The notes: generated from the sequence alone by a model not told the origin. Numbered from the stretch's first letter, positions 10,566 through 20,649 are shown. The stretch is DNA of 64,000 nt from Bicyclus anynana (GCF_947172395.1 NC_069102.1:9268442-9332441); one strand, 5' to 3'. Program-made: numbers and translations.

Positions 10566-10640
10566 CTAGCTGACGCCCGCGACTTCGTCTGTTCTTAAAC
10601 CTCCTTAATCCGGCTCTTTCACAACTTTAAAATAAACTTG
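10566..10640 (-). mobile_element. Helitron 3'-end fragment
   Basis: Begins 'ctagctgacgcccgcgactt', the complement of a Helitron-type CTAG end preceded by A; the remainder fades after about 75 bp. Confidence 0.45.
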
Positions 10641-10659
10641 TACCTCTACTTAACCCATT

Positions 10660-10740
10660 TTTATCTTAGAATGCATGTTACTTAACATCAGGTGAGATCA
10701 CAGTCAAGGGCTAACACTTGTCATTCATAAAAAAAAAACT
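10660..10740 (+). mobile_element. SINE-B-like 3' end
   Basis: 'catcaggtgagatcacagtc' and 'aagggctaacacttg' are followed by an A-run, matching the 3' end of the SINE-B group. Head and body are absent. Confidence 0.6.
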
Positions 10741-10908
10741 TCACATATCCCGTGACCATTTCCCACACCGTCCAATGTACAGCCCACTACGGTAGAGTGA
10801 GCACTTGGTTGAAACAGGAAATGGATATTTACCGACAAGTTTTAATTTTGTCACAGTGCAATCAACCTTTTAAGGGCGCTCCACACGTCGAGAATGACAG
10901 CTCCCTGA

Positions 10909-10955
10909 GTGCGATTTGAATGTTCTACTGATTCTGTAGAACATTCAAATCGCAC
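10909..10955. repeat. Perfect hairpin, 20-bp stem, 7-nt loop
   Basis: 10909-10928 pairs exactly with 10936-10955 (arm begins 'gtgcgatttgaatg'). Confidence 0.9.
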
Positions 10956-11112
10956 GGAACTCATTTTCTAAATCTTTTTTTAAAATCTAATGTTTCAAAA
11001 GCTGTATTTATTTGAAAACCTCTTTCAAATACATGCAGTTTTTAAGCAACATATTATGTGTTAACAATCAGTTATTAAATATAATAGTAGACAAATTAGT
11101 CACCACATTTGT

Positions 11113-11185
11113 TAGCCTGCCACAGGCGTAGCATGTTGGGTTTAAGCTCCATATCCCTATCCTAAGAAGGTTTTCGCCCTGTGAC
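11113..11185 (+). mobile_element. SINE-E 3' fragment, degraded
   Basis: 'gggtttaagctccatatccc' matches the 3' half of SINE-E seen intact at 28745-29020. Confidence 0.45.
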
Positions 11186-11633
11186 TATTTGTTGAAAATC
11201 AATTCAATTTTTTTATTTGTATAAAGTATTGACTGAGGTTGAGTAATTTAGTAGGTACTGTTTTATATGTATTTAATAATATAAGGTATATAGTAAGAGA
11301 GTGTTATTACATCCTTAAAAAAATAACAATTGGAAACACATTGCATCGTATCTGATAATAGTCGCCACGACTAGTTTGCGTTCCCCGGAAGTTTGGTCGT
11401 GCGGATGGCGCTTTACATTCCACTAATTCTGTATTTGGTTGGTCATACGCATGTATTTGTTAAAAGCTTTTTAACATTTACCATTCATTGACATTTAATT
11501 AACCGTGACTATTTTAGAACATTTTTGAACTTTTGTTCAAATACGTTGACGGTAATTTTATTTACAAACAACTTTGTTTCTATCCGTGTTATAGAAATTT
11601 TGATTGTTGGGGTTTTGGGATTGCTCGATATAC
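11186..11633. other. No recognised feature
   Basis: Unassigned AT-rich DNA. Confidence 0.4.
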
Positions 11634-11665
11634 TACCGGAATATACTAGGCAGTATATTCCGGTA
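11634..11665. repeat. Perfect hairpin, 14-bp stem, 4-nt loop
   Basis: 11634-11647 ('taccggaatatact') pairs with 11652-11665. It lies just before the SINE-E copy. Confidence 0.85.
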
Positions 11666-11677
11666 TAGTATAGTAGT

Positions 11678-11965
11678 TAGCCTGTGTGACTTTTGACGTG
11701 GTCCTGGATTCGAAATATTAAGCGTTTTTTCTTCTAAGAAAAAGAAGAGCTGGCAATGTTATACCTCGTACTTCGGAGAGCACGTTAGAAATTCCATCTC
11801 CTTCACTGTCATTAAAAATTTATAGTGACCAGCAAATTATCAAACATTTTCACCCTAAACCCGCCAACTACCCCGTGGGTCTAAGCTCCATATCCCAAAA
11901 CTTATAAAGATGGTGGCCTGACCTTGAAATGGACCATTAAAATAGGCTGATAATGATAATGATTT
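11678..11965 (+). mobile_element. SINE-E, head eroded
   Basis: Contains 'gtcctggattcgaaa' (B box), 'cttcggagagcacgttag', 'accctaaacccgccaac', 'ctaagctccatatccc' and the tail 'taggctgataatgataatga'. The A-box region is lost. Confidence 0.7.
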
Positions 11966-12408
11966 TAATTTTAATTTAAATAAAACCAAAGAATTTTAAT
12001 AGATCATGCCTTACTACGTAGAAAAACCTTAACATAATCCCAACGAGACAAGTAGTAGTACAATCCCAATCGTTATTCAATAACGATTTTTTCAATAACG
12101 AGAGTTTTAAATCCGTCTCCATCTCTAACATAAGATAAAGAAATACAGACGAAATCGAAACATACACTATCGAGTTAAATAAAAACTTCGTTACAGAATA
12201 GTGTCACTACTCTGTCAGAAATCCAAGGACGCCTACTCGGTATTTTATACAAGAAATTTCATCAAAACTCATAATTCAACTTCATGTTTATAGATTAATA
12301 AACATTCTACCGCTTCCTACTGCATCAGACAGGCAAGATGTTTCCCGCTAAGTGTTTTAAAGCATCTCTCAGTACTACACACTTTAGGAGTATGTGTCAG
12401 TTTATTCA
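11966..12408. other. No recognised feature
   Basis: Unassigned AT-rich DNA, with chance frames only. Confidence 0.4.
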
Positions 12409-12531
12409 TGTTTGCAGCGACGCGCTGTCTAAATAGTACGAGATCCGGCATATGAAATATATACCCTCATTTGTTATTTGATTGGGATAAGAAATAAATG
12501 ATACAAAATATTCACATTATTAAATGAATAA

Positions 12532-12881
12532 TCCTACTAATATTATAAACGCGAGAGTTTGGATGTTTGTTACTCTTTAACGCCGCAACTACTCAACCAA
12601 TTTGGCTGAAAATTGGAATGGAAATAGGTTTTACTCTGGATTAACACATAGGCTTGTCCCGAAAAAATCTATAGTATAGATTGACTAAAAACTCATGATT
12701 TTGATAGTATGAATGTTTGTTAATCTTTCACGCTGCGACTACTAAACCGAATCACCTAAACTTAAAGTAGAGATAGATTATAGTCTGGATTAACACATAG
12801 GCTAATTTTATCCCGGAAAATTCCATGGTTCCCGAGGGATTTCTGAAAACTAAAGTCGACAAAGTCGTGGGCGTCCGCTAG
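12532..12881 (+). mobile_element. Helitron family 2, dimeric copy
   Basis: Starts TC (12532) after A, ends CTAG (12878-12881) before T. Two tandem, diverged versions of the core are present: 'gtttgttactctttaacg...' then 'gtttgttaatctttcacg...', each with 'ctggattaacacataggct'. It has the same architecture as 50882-51258. Confidence 0.8.
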
Positions 12882-12924
12882 TATTTTTAATTTATTGAAT
12901 CTCCTCCTCTCATTGGTTAATTAA

Positions 12925-12952
12925 TAACAATCGTACACTAGTACGATTGTTA
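12925..12952. repeat. Perfect hairpin, 12-bp stem, 4-nt loop
   Basis: 12925-12936 ('taacaatcgtac') pairs with 12941-12952, inside the interior of MITE G copy 1. Confidence 0.8.
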
Positions 12953-13056
12953 CGTAATATACTCTAAAGAAAGGTTGTCTGCTTTCATACTGCAACTGTG
13001 CGATTGCCAAACAGTTAAGTAATGTTATTTATATACCCTTATCAGTTATTTAGTCG

Positions 13057-13058
<2 letters not shown>

Positions 13059-13109
<51 letters not shown>
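13059..13109. repeat. (AATC)n microsatellite
   Basis: Roughly twelve tandem 'aatc' units. It directly abuts 'tttatttctttgcag', so it is best read as the tail of a reverse-oriented non-LTR element. Confidence 0.9.
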
Positions 13110-13200
13110 TTATTTCTTTGCAGATACATGCATTATTTATACAGGTGGTCGGTAGATGTAGATGGTAAATGTATCTTGCCAATTAGGCATGCAAATTATT
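13110..13200 (-). mobile_element. Probable LINE 3' end with tetranucleotide tail
   Basis: On the complement the sequence reads '...ctgcaaagaaataaattgattgattg', the usual form of a non-LTR 3' end with a (TTGA)n tail. Only the 3' end is present; the upstream boundary is approximate. Confidence 0.4.
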
Positions 13201-13446
13201 TATTAAGTATTTAATGATTCAAAAGACAATTTCGTCTAATAGGTATGTCAAATAAAAGCTTATTTTATGCTTCATTTAATTATATTAGGTTGCTTTTGAT
13301 CTAGTTCATGGTTTTCTAGATATTGTATGAAAAATGTGTTTGGCCGCAATTTAATGCAATGTGTCACTGTGAATATTATCTATCATTTGTTTCATAGCAC
13401 TAATAAATAACAGATGGGTATATATTTGTAATGCCGGATCTTCGAG

Positions 13447-13726
13447 CATCGTGTTTGCAGCGACGCGCTGTCTAAAGCACCACTTTGTAATTCGGTTAGC
13501 TCTGAACCTGCAGTCTCTACATCTTGTGCAGAGCCTTGTGAGAGCAGCGGCGAACATATTTCGAGTTTACTGGGACACTTTGCTTGTGTTAGCAACTTTG
13601 TTACCGTCAAACGTGAGCTTGAGTGTACCTATACACTCTGCCTCATGTTTGACGTTTGACATCAATGGTCCCATAATTAAGGAAGACTTAATTAAAAGTG
13701 TACTTCATTTTGGCAATACCATAGAT
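13447..13726. other. Unassigned, with an imperfect 22-bp inverted repeat
   Basis: 'cgtcaaacgtgagcttgagt' near 13606 pairs imperfectly with sequence ending near 13655. Overlapping frames on both strands (13351-13756) show no recognisable protein. Confidence 0.4.
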
Positions 13727-13883
13727 CAGCGTTTCCCAAAGTTTATTCTACTGTGATCTCCTTCGTGACCCACTTAAGTTTTTGGAACCATAATACTTAC
13801 AATCCGCCCGTCGAGAGATCATTATTGTCTTGTTAGTCAAAAAATAAAAGACCGGGTCGCGACCCATCTGATGGAAAACGCTG
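13727..13883. mobile_element. hAT-type MITE
   Basis: A 157-bp element. Left end 'cagcgtttcccaaag', right end '...tggaaaacgctg', with 'gggtcgcgaccc' inside. It is flanked by near-identical 8-mers ccatagat (13719-13726) and ccatcgat (13884-13891), the hAT target-duplication length. Confidence 0.75.
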
Positions 13884-13931
13884 CCATCGATTACTTTTTA
13901 GTGATCAATATTACTCCAAAATTGCGGTGGA

Positions 13932-13980
13932 ATCGTTATAGAGTTAATTATAATTTATCTATAATTAACTCTTTAACGAT
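13932..13980. repeat. Hairpin, 21-bp stem with one mismatch, 7-nt loop
   Basis: 13932-13952 pairs with 13960-13980 ('atcgttatagagttaatt' side), adjoining the tail of SINE-A. Confidence 0.85.
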
Positions 13981-13983
13981 CAT

Positions 13984-14287
13984 TAATCATTATCAACCCA
14001 TATTGCTCATTGAGCTCGAGTCTCCTCTCAGAATGAAAGGTGTTAGGTCAAATAGTACACCACGCTAGTCCATTGCGGATTGGCAGACTTCACACACGCG
14101 GAGAACTAAGAAAATTCTCAGGTTTCATCACGATGTTTTTCCTTCACCGTTTGAGACAAGTGATATTTAATTTTTCAAAACGCACATAACTGAAAAGTTG
14201 GAGGTGCATGCCCCGGACCGGATTCGAACCTACACACTCCGGAATCAGAGGCAGTGGTCACATCCACTGGGTCATCACGGCTCTTAT
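13984..14287 (-). mobile_element. SINE-A, full length
   Basis: Reverse-oriented, from the tail ('aatcattatcaaccc') to the tRNA-like head ('ccactgggtcatcacggctc' end). The B-box complement 'ggattcgaacc' is intact. Confidence 0.9.
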
Positions 14288-14299
14288 AACGTTCATTAT

Positions 14300-14440
14300 T
14301 AGATGTTGATGATAATGGCTGGGACGAAGGCTTAATGTGCTCTTCGATGCACTAGGTTGTAGTACCACCAGCTTCTCCGCTTAAACTATAGATGATTTTG
14401 GATAAAAAAGCTCAATATTTCATGCGACAGTACAGAATCT
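14300..14440 (-). mobile_element. SINE-E fragment, degraded
   Basis: 'cttaatgtgctcttcgatgc' and 'accaccagcttc' are the complement of the SINE-E middle ('gcacgttaag' region), followed by 'aaaaaagctcaat'. Confidence 0.45.
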
Positions 14441-14664
14441 CAGGACCTCATCATGAGCCACATAAACACACCACTGAACCTAAGAGGCAGACATTTTAAT
14501 CATTACAATATTATAATCAAACAAAACCGACAATGCTTCATTGTAGTTGTCGCCGAAAGTCCCCAGGGGTAACCAAATTAACATTAAACACGTACGAATA
14601 TTATTGTTACACGGACTTAATTGTAACTGCAATTGCTTACATTGAACAGCTTCATGTGTTGGGC

Positions 14665-15271
14665 CATAGGTTCTCAAAGTGGACAATAACACCCCTTAGT
14701 GGGTGTTCGAGATTAGTAGGAGGCAGTAAGAGGCCCCAAAGAACGTTAGAGGGCATTGAAATAGAAAGTAAGATGGCAGATTAAAATAACTGAATAAAAT
14801 AGTTAGCCCCAGATAATGTCTGTAAAAATGTTTATAATTACATAAAAAAGTTATTAAAAGATTTTAGCGGCTTTCTTTTGAAATATTAAATAGGATTTTG
14901 TGAAATTTTTAATTTTAAATCGCGCTTTTTAGGAACACTATTTGGACTTTTCTGTCTTCGAAGAAGTTTACGGTAAAAATTCTCAGACTGGGAAATCAGG
15001 TTGGGAAATTAGTAGTGTTACCTACATCCCCATGCCATCGCTATCAAAATCGAAAGCAATCTAGGAAAGGTCCCGTCATTATAATTAACAGGTGATAGTG
15101 ATCTTTAAATAGTCGAAACATTATAGCGTATAGTCATCCTTTTTCCTGTAAGATGGAGGCCGATAGTGGGCCGTTAAAATAGTCTGTTAATTATAATAAA
15201 GAATTGGGGTTTTCTAGTGAAGAAACGTCCTCAAAGGGGGCAGTGGACAAAATAAGGTTTGAGAACCTATG
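14665..15271. mobile_element. Candidate non-autonomous hAT element
   Basis: A 14-bp inverted pair 'cataggttctcaaa' at 14665-14678 and 15258-15271. The flanking 8-mers tgttgggc and tcttaggg agree at five positions, so a worn target duplication is possible but unproven. The interior is unassigned except for a SINE-E tail. Confidence 0.45.
15105..15200 (+). mobile_element. SINE-E 3' tail fragment
   Basis: 'cctgtaagatggaggccgat' and 'gggccgttaaaatagtctg' are followed by 'ttaattataataa', matching the end of SINE-E. Confidence 0.45.
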
Positions 15272-15784
15272 TCTTAGGGCAATAGCTTATTCAGTGTCGG
15301 ACAATACCGCTATTCTGTGGCCAGCGGCATATGGAGCTTTCTCGTGTTTCGCTCAAACCAGCTGGCATGCAGCAAACTAATAAAACAATCCACATTTTTG
15401 AACGCCACTCACCGAAACCTTTTTGCTGAATAGCCTAAACATTGTTAACGTTTTTGTTGAATAGCTCAAACTTTGTTTTGTTGCTAAGCTGGTTTTTATA
15501 TTTTATATTCATAATAATTACGATTACAAACAAAAAAACCAGTGTAGTAATTAAATATTCACAACTAATTTATTTTTTTTGTAACATAAATCCTTCAAAT
15601 AATAAGTTAGCGCTATTTGCAAATTACAATGCAAATAATGTACCTACTTAATTAATTCTCGTATAATGGCTAACTTGGATACTAAATGCATTCCTTGGAT
15701 ATTAGTTATCATTATCATGTTAATTTAATGTTATATTTTTATGCATTTCCTACAATATTTCAGTCTAATATTTTCTTAAACTTA
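15272..15784. other. No recognised feature
   Basis: Unassigned AT-rich DNA. Confidence 0.4.
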
Positions 15785-15903
15785 GGTAAGGTTGCCTGGA
15801 AGAGTTCGCTATCAAGCGATAAGGCTGCGTTTTTGTATCCTACTTTTTTTCTCTCTTTTTTTTCACCATAAGTGTACAAATAAAAGTGTATAAATAAATA
15901 ACA
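15785..15903 (+). mobile_element. LINE 3' end with conserved stem-loop
   Basis: 'ggttgcctggaagagttcgc' and 'tatcaagcgataaggctgcg' are followed by 'gtgtacaaataaaagtgtat'. A second copy is at 42689-42821. The 'tcgct...agcga' pair forms a small hairpin typical of the 3' end that the reverse transcriptase recognises. Only the 3' end is present. Confidence 0.65.
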
Positions 15904-17448
15904 CATTTTCAGCTTATTGGAGTTGTTCATTTATGTAGTAATTTTCATTATTAGGTATACTGAACAAAATGGATCATTTATATGTTTTCCCATATAACAT
16001 CAGGTGGACATCTGTTTGTCAAATTTTGAAAACAAAACATGACGGGGGCTCTTGTTATTTATTTGTATAGCAAAAATTGTTTTGCATTGAATCAATTCAC
16101 TTTCGCTAATGCAGTGGATGGGTGACAGTGATGAATCGATGCCATATAGACACTGTCAAGATAAGCTTTAATATATTGCTTGTGTACACTGCACCATAAA
16201 TGAGAACACACTCGATTACCGCATAGACTGAAGGACGAGGTAATTATATTTTTTTATTTAAAGTTTTCTTACTTACAAAAAATATATAAATACGGTAGGG
16301 GAAAATTTATGGAACAATTACTTCTTTATTATTGATTGGCAACTCGTATGGATAACTTGGAGCAATTTTAATAAGATTCTTTCAAATTGTTCCATTTATA
16401 TTGCACTATATCGCACGTTTTATTTATTCGGTGATATTTAAGTCTTTTTTTCTTTCTATATCTTACTTAGGCTGGGGAAAATGTCATCCATTATTTTTAC
16501 TGTACGTACAATAGTAAGTCGTTGATTGTGACAGCAGACGGCTTAAAGTCGACCGCTTAAGGTCAAACAATTTCAGATATATTTTGTCAAGGTGACATTT
16601 TGTGCTAACAAAATGTACTTACGCTGTTTGTTCTTTGTTCCATTCAACAAAGTTGTAATGTGTGTTGTAAAAAAATATTTAATGAATGGTAATGTCTATA
16701 AATGTCGTAAATGTCTATACTTAATTTAAAATGACCAGCCAGTCAATTCACTAACATTTACGTAAGTTACTTACCTTAAAGTAATCATCATCAAATCGAT
16801 AATAACCGCGTTTTTCGTATTCCGTAAAGCCTATTGTTAACAAAAATCACAATGTCAACTGGGAAATGTTATCAACGAAAAGTTTGTCAAGTCATGCACT
16901 GCACCGGATGACATTTTTTACCTTTAACCTCAATTTCGATCAGTTAACATTAAATTAAATAAATGGTGAATACAAAATCACGTGACTTAGGAATTAATAA
17001 CTACTAACAAACGTCAAAGTTAGTGAATTAGTCTGATGATCAAATTTTTCACCGGATGTCAAAGATACGGTGAACTAGATTTTCTACTTTGTTTACCGTT
17101 CCGTTGTTGCTTACCAAGGTTAAGTTAACATACCTAACCTACATATTAAAACCATTGAAAAAATATGAAAATGTAATAAATTTTCATATTTTTAACTGTA
17201 TCTAAATGGTTGTAATATTAATTTCACCAGAACTTTGTTAATTAAACTTTTAGGATCCCAAATTGTTTACATTAGCAAGGAACGTGAATACCACAAAGTG
17301 TGGATCCATAAATTGTACAGTAGCACTTCGGGGCAGATGCCAGCTAAAAGGTCGTTCCACGAATCAAGGTATTAGTCCAAGATCCGGCGAACATTTCTAC
17401 AATATTTTTTTTAAAGAATATCTTTTAAATATGATCAATGTTTCCATT
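15904..17448. other. Long unassigned stretch
   Basis: AT-rich. 'gcaccggatgacatttttta' (about 16900) and 'caccggatgtcaaagatacgg' (about 17050) recall words in the MITEs at 20750 and 37440, so an eroded relative may lie at 16880-17080. No gene seen. Confidence 0.35.
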
Positions 17449-17531
17449 CTCCTCCAACTAGTCGGAAAAGACTGTATGATGACGGATCGAATCACCACTC
17501 CTCAGTGATGAGTCCGGCCGCTGTTACCGTT
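17449..17531 (-). mobile_element. SINE-C head fragment
   Basis: 'actagtcggaaaagactgta' and 'ctcagtgatgagtccggccg' are the complement of the SINE-C tRNA-like head and early body seen at 44285 and 46375. Confidence 0.55.
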
Positions 17532-17558
17532 TCTGAATATCCATTCAGAGCCTTCTTC

Positions 17559-17630
17559 TTGAAGTTACTCACGGAAAATTAGCTTGATAATAATCCTATT
17601 ATCAAGCTAATTTTCCGTGAGTAACTTCAA
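17559..17630. repeat. Perfect hairpin, 34-bp stem, 4-nt loop
   Basis: 17559-17592 is the exact complement of 17597-17630 (arm begins 'ttgaagttactcacgg'). The right arm is also the left terminal repeat of MITE H, so the hairpin is a terminal repeat joined to its own inverted copy. Confidence 0.95.
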
Positions 17631-18055
17631 ATTCAAAATCCATATATTTCTATTAGACATAGTTTACATGCACTTTTAAAACGTCAAGTTATGTCATGAT
17701 TTGATGATAGTAAGTAAAGTCGATAACTTAAAATTAACGTTACAAGGGTTCAATTTGATAGGATGGTCAACTTTTTTTATTTACGAAAATTCTCGATTCT
17801 GGTAGCCTAGCACTGCTGCCACGCAATTTGTAGGACAATGTGACAAACATTAATTGAGCATATTAGTAAATACAGCTAGTTGGAAACAATTTTTGATGAC
17901 CTCCCCTAGTCCCAAATTGTATCAATAACGAAAACGATTAATAAATTTTGTTAATTCCTATTAGCTATCAGAATTTGACAATTTTCGTAAATAAAAATTA
18001 TTTTTCGTTTCATCAAATGAAGCTACTCACGCAAAATTAGCTTGATAATTAATTG
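17597..18055. mobile_element. MITE H copy 1
   Basis: Left terminal repeat 17597-17630, right terminal repeat near 18018-18050 ('gaagctactcacgcaaaatt'). The interior includes 'cacgcaatttgtaggacaatg', shared with the copies at 27233-27515 and 48425-48600, and an inner inverted pair around 'atttacgaaaatt'. Confidence 0.7.
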
Positions 18056-18060
18056 CAAAA

Positions 18061-19094
18061 ATCTTCCCTGGATCCTAGACTATATTATACGCGCATGAAA
18101 GAATGAAAGCGTTATATTGTTAGCAGAAAATAGCTTGACTAGCTGACGGTTATCACCCATTTATTGTGTTAAAATAGGGCGGTCGACGACCCACGATTCC
18201 GTAATAAAAGTTAGCTTGTTAGTATTAGATCGAGGGCTTGTGATAGCCAGATATTCTTCATTTTACGACTGCTTATTTATACGACGATTATTATTGAGTG
18301 TCAGACTCCTGGCATAGGTAACCTAACCAATTATGTAGTTTGGACCGTATAATGACTTTGGAAGCAGATTCAAGATTCCAGATTCTTAAATGTCAGAGTA
18401 TGAATCGTAACTTTTTGATATTTTCTACTTTATATCATAAGGAATCATTTCTCCACTTGCCAGTCTATTGGCTTCTTAGCAACTCTTTGATAGAGACCTT
18501 CAAAAATCTCTTAAAAAATATTTAACTGTGCTTTTCTAAAGGTTGCCGCGAAGCTACCACTGAGTGAGAAAGTAACTAAGTAAGCGCTTATGTAGGAAAA
18601 TAGAATACGAAATATATAAAAAAAAGAATACGATTTATACTTAGTTGGTCTGGACCCTTGAAACCTGCTACCTTCCAAATCCACCACAGTTCAAACTTCA
18701 TGATTGGCTACCTTACTATGTTGTAGCAAAGGCTCATAATAATCTGACGAGGTTAGTCTGGCCATCGCAGGTCTCTACTCGTATTATCATAATACGAGAT
18801 TCTGATCGTACGCCTGTCTATTGTACGTCAGAATTTAGCGAAACATAATCTCATAATGCCATGCATTTTCCTTCACGGTCTAACGGGTGATGAATTTGCA
18901 AATAACTTCACAGTGCATAAGTTATTTAATGTTAGAAAATCTGTAGTATTTCTGCTGATATTTGAAATATTGAAGAATTTTATCAATCTCATGAGATTTA
19001 TTAATATTACATATACATAATACATATACTGTAACTATTCAACCGAAAACCGATCATTATAAAATGCTTGTTATGATGGATTCATTCAGACAAG
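18061..19094. other. Unassigned; small hairpin at 18778-18798
   Basis: 'ctcgtattat' (18778-18787) pairs with 18789-18798. Frames at 18340-18525 and 18645-18848 are short and unrecognised. Confidence 0.4.
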
Positions 19095-19257
19095 AACATA
19101 AACTTTCATCCACATCGAAAACTAAAAAGATGTATGGGAATGACATTTGCTATCGACAGGTCACGTGATCAAGATCTGTCATTCCCATACATTTTGTTAG
19201 TTTTCGAAGCGTTAACGATCGTAGAAAGAGAATCAACATGCCACTTGGCTAGGGGGG
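19095..19257. mobile_element. MITE I copy 1, left end eroded
   Basis: A palindromic element: 'cgaaaactaaaaagatgtat' and 'gggaatgacat' on the left, 'ctgtcattcccatacatttt' and 'gttttcgaagcg' on the right, ending 'acatgccacttggcta'. It carries TCACGTGA at 19161-19168. Confidence 0.75.
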
Positions 19258-19383
19258 CTGTTCCCTGGAATTAACACTCTACACGTGAATCGAAGCCGGG
19301 GGCAATATCTAGTAATTAATAATAATCTTAATGTTAAGGAATCACATAAAGTAGTAGAACTAAAGTAAAGGGCTGAACTTTAA

Positions 19384-19410
19384 AGAAGTGGGATTTGATA
19401 TCCCACTTCT
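19384..19410. repeat. Perfect hairpin, 11-bp stem, 5-nt loop
   Basis: 'agaagtgggat' pairs with 19400-19410. It lies 3' of the minus-strand frame at 19454-19780; a functional link is not shown. Confidence 0.8.
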
Positions 19411-19453
19411 GATAATTTATTTTGTATTGAATTATAGCTTTAATATTGTAAAT

Positions 19454-19780
19454 TTAGGCCTTAATTAGACAAATTCCCAAGTATTTGGATGGCTGTTGAC
19501 ACATTAACGACATGTCGAAAGTCATTGTTGGGGCAGGCGACGAGAGACATAGGCCAGGAGCACGACCAACGCGTTCTATTTCCGACACAAGACGTTGACC
19601 TGTTTCTATGTGCATCACCGGATGAATCAGATTTTCAAGAGATACATAAATAAACTGCACCGCATACCTCGCGTTTGTATCGTAACCGTTCAAAAATAAA
19701 CTCATTTTACATCTGTGGCTGATTATTTGATTGTATGTAATGTTGTTCGTAATAACATATGGCCGCTTTGGCATAGACAT
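19454..19780 (-). CDS. Unrecognised 108-codon open frame
   Basis: I do not recognise this product. The frame starts ATG at 19780 (MSMPKRPYVITNN...) and stops TAA just before 19454. It lies outside every repeat identified here. Its base composition is more balanced than the flanks, and the protein has a varied composition, with a Pro/Cys-containing C-terminal part (SSPAPTMTFDMSLMCQQPSK). It has no signal peptide, membrane segment or known motif that I can name. It could be an exon, a fragment of an old transposon or viral-like gene, or chance. No splice signals or partner exons were established. Confidence 0.2.
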   Translation of the reverse strand: MSMPKRPYVITNNITYNQIISHRCKMSLFLNGYDTNARYAVQFIYVSLENLIHPVMHIETGQRLVSEIERVGRAPGLCLSSPAPTMTFDMSLMCQQPSKYLGICLIKA

Positions 19781-20582
19781 CTCTTCCTTGTCAGATGAAT
19801 CTCTATAGAATAACTAGAATTAAACTAAGATTAAGATTTTTAAGTAAAGTATTGGAATTAAATTAATTTAAAGTTAATTTTATATGCTTCTATGGATGAA
19901 CTTCTTTCATTTACTTAATTTAACATCGCCGTAATTACTCGCAACTTTCTGAAAAACTTAAAGTTTATATTTAACGAGTAGCTAATCTTTTCCAGTATTT
20001 AAAGGTAAAGGAAGTTAAATCTGAAGAGACAGAGTAAAGTTCTACGGTATATGTATAAGAATAAAGTGTTTTTAATTTATAATTGTTTTATAAAAAATAT
20101 AAGAGAGAAATAGGTATAGAATGTTAAAAATCTCTAAATATATATTATAAATAAAGAGTTCTTCGTACAAGCTACTAGGAAAAAAAAACATACAAACATT
20201 ATGAATGCCAGCGGTTACTATAAATTGTGCCATAAATATACCCACATGTAGCACATTGCATACTACACAGACAATAGAGAACATGGGTCTCCTGCCCGGC
20301 TGGGGGACCTTTAACGACAAAGGATGTGAGCCTTTTAGACCCATGTACACAAAGAAATGAAATAACGTTACTGTGCATAATTAAAAAGCAGTCAAGTGTG
20401 AGCAAGGTCTTACCCAATTATAGGGCGTAGATTTATTTGTTGTTTATCGTGATTCTGATTTTAGTCGCCAAGCAGAATTGCTGTTTTTGGTATGGTGGAA
20501 TTACATGGTGTACATAATACACTGTTTTAGGCGTCAGTTAATTATGTACCTATTTCGGTTTACGATTAAAATTAAAAATTAA
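19781..20582. other. No recognised feature
   Basis: AT-rich. Overlapping minus-strand frames at 20072-20417 are hydrophobic by composition only and are not supported as genes. Confidence 0.4.
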
Positions 20583-20649
20583 AGCCACCGTAATTTTTAT
20601 TTTCGTTTTTGCGATTGTCATCTTATCATTATCATGAATCCTATCCTAT

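Larger units (their letters stand above)
12436..13446. mobile_element. MITE G copy 1, split by a Helitron and a LINE tail
   Basis: The left end 'acgagatccggcatatgaaa' and right end '...atgccggatcttcga' are inverted repeats that continue through 'ataaataacagatg'-type sequence. The same family lies uninterrupted at 36449-36883. Here a Helitron (12532-12881) and a LINE tail with a microsatellite (13059-13200) enlarge it to about 1 kb. Confidence 0.7.

Noticed and set aside
13059..13109. CRISPR-like or regulatory array
   Set aside because: It is a simple AATC microsatellite forming a LINE tail.
13351..13756. Overlapping frames on both strands
   Set aside because: Three mutually overlapping frames with no conserved motif; the region borders MITE G and a hAT MITE.
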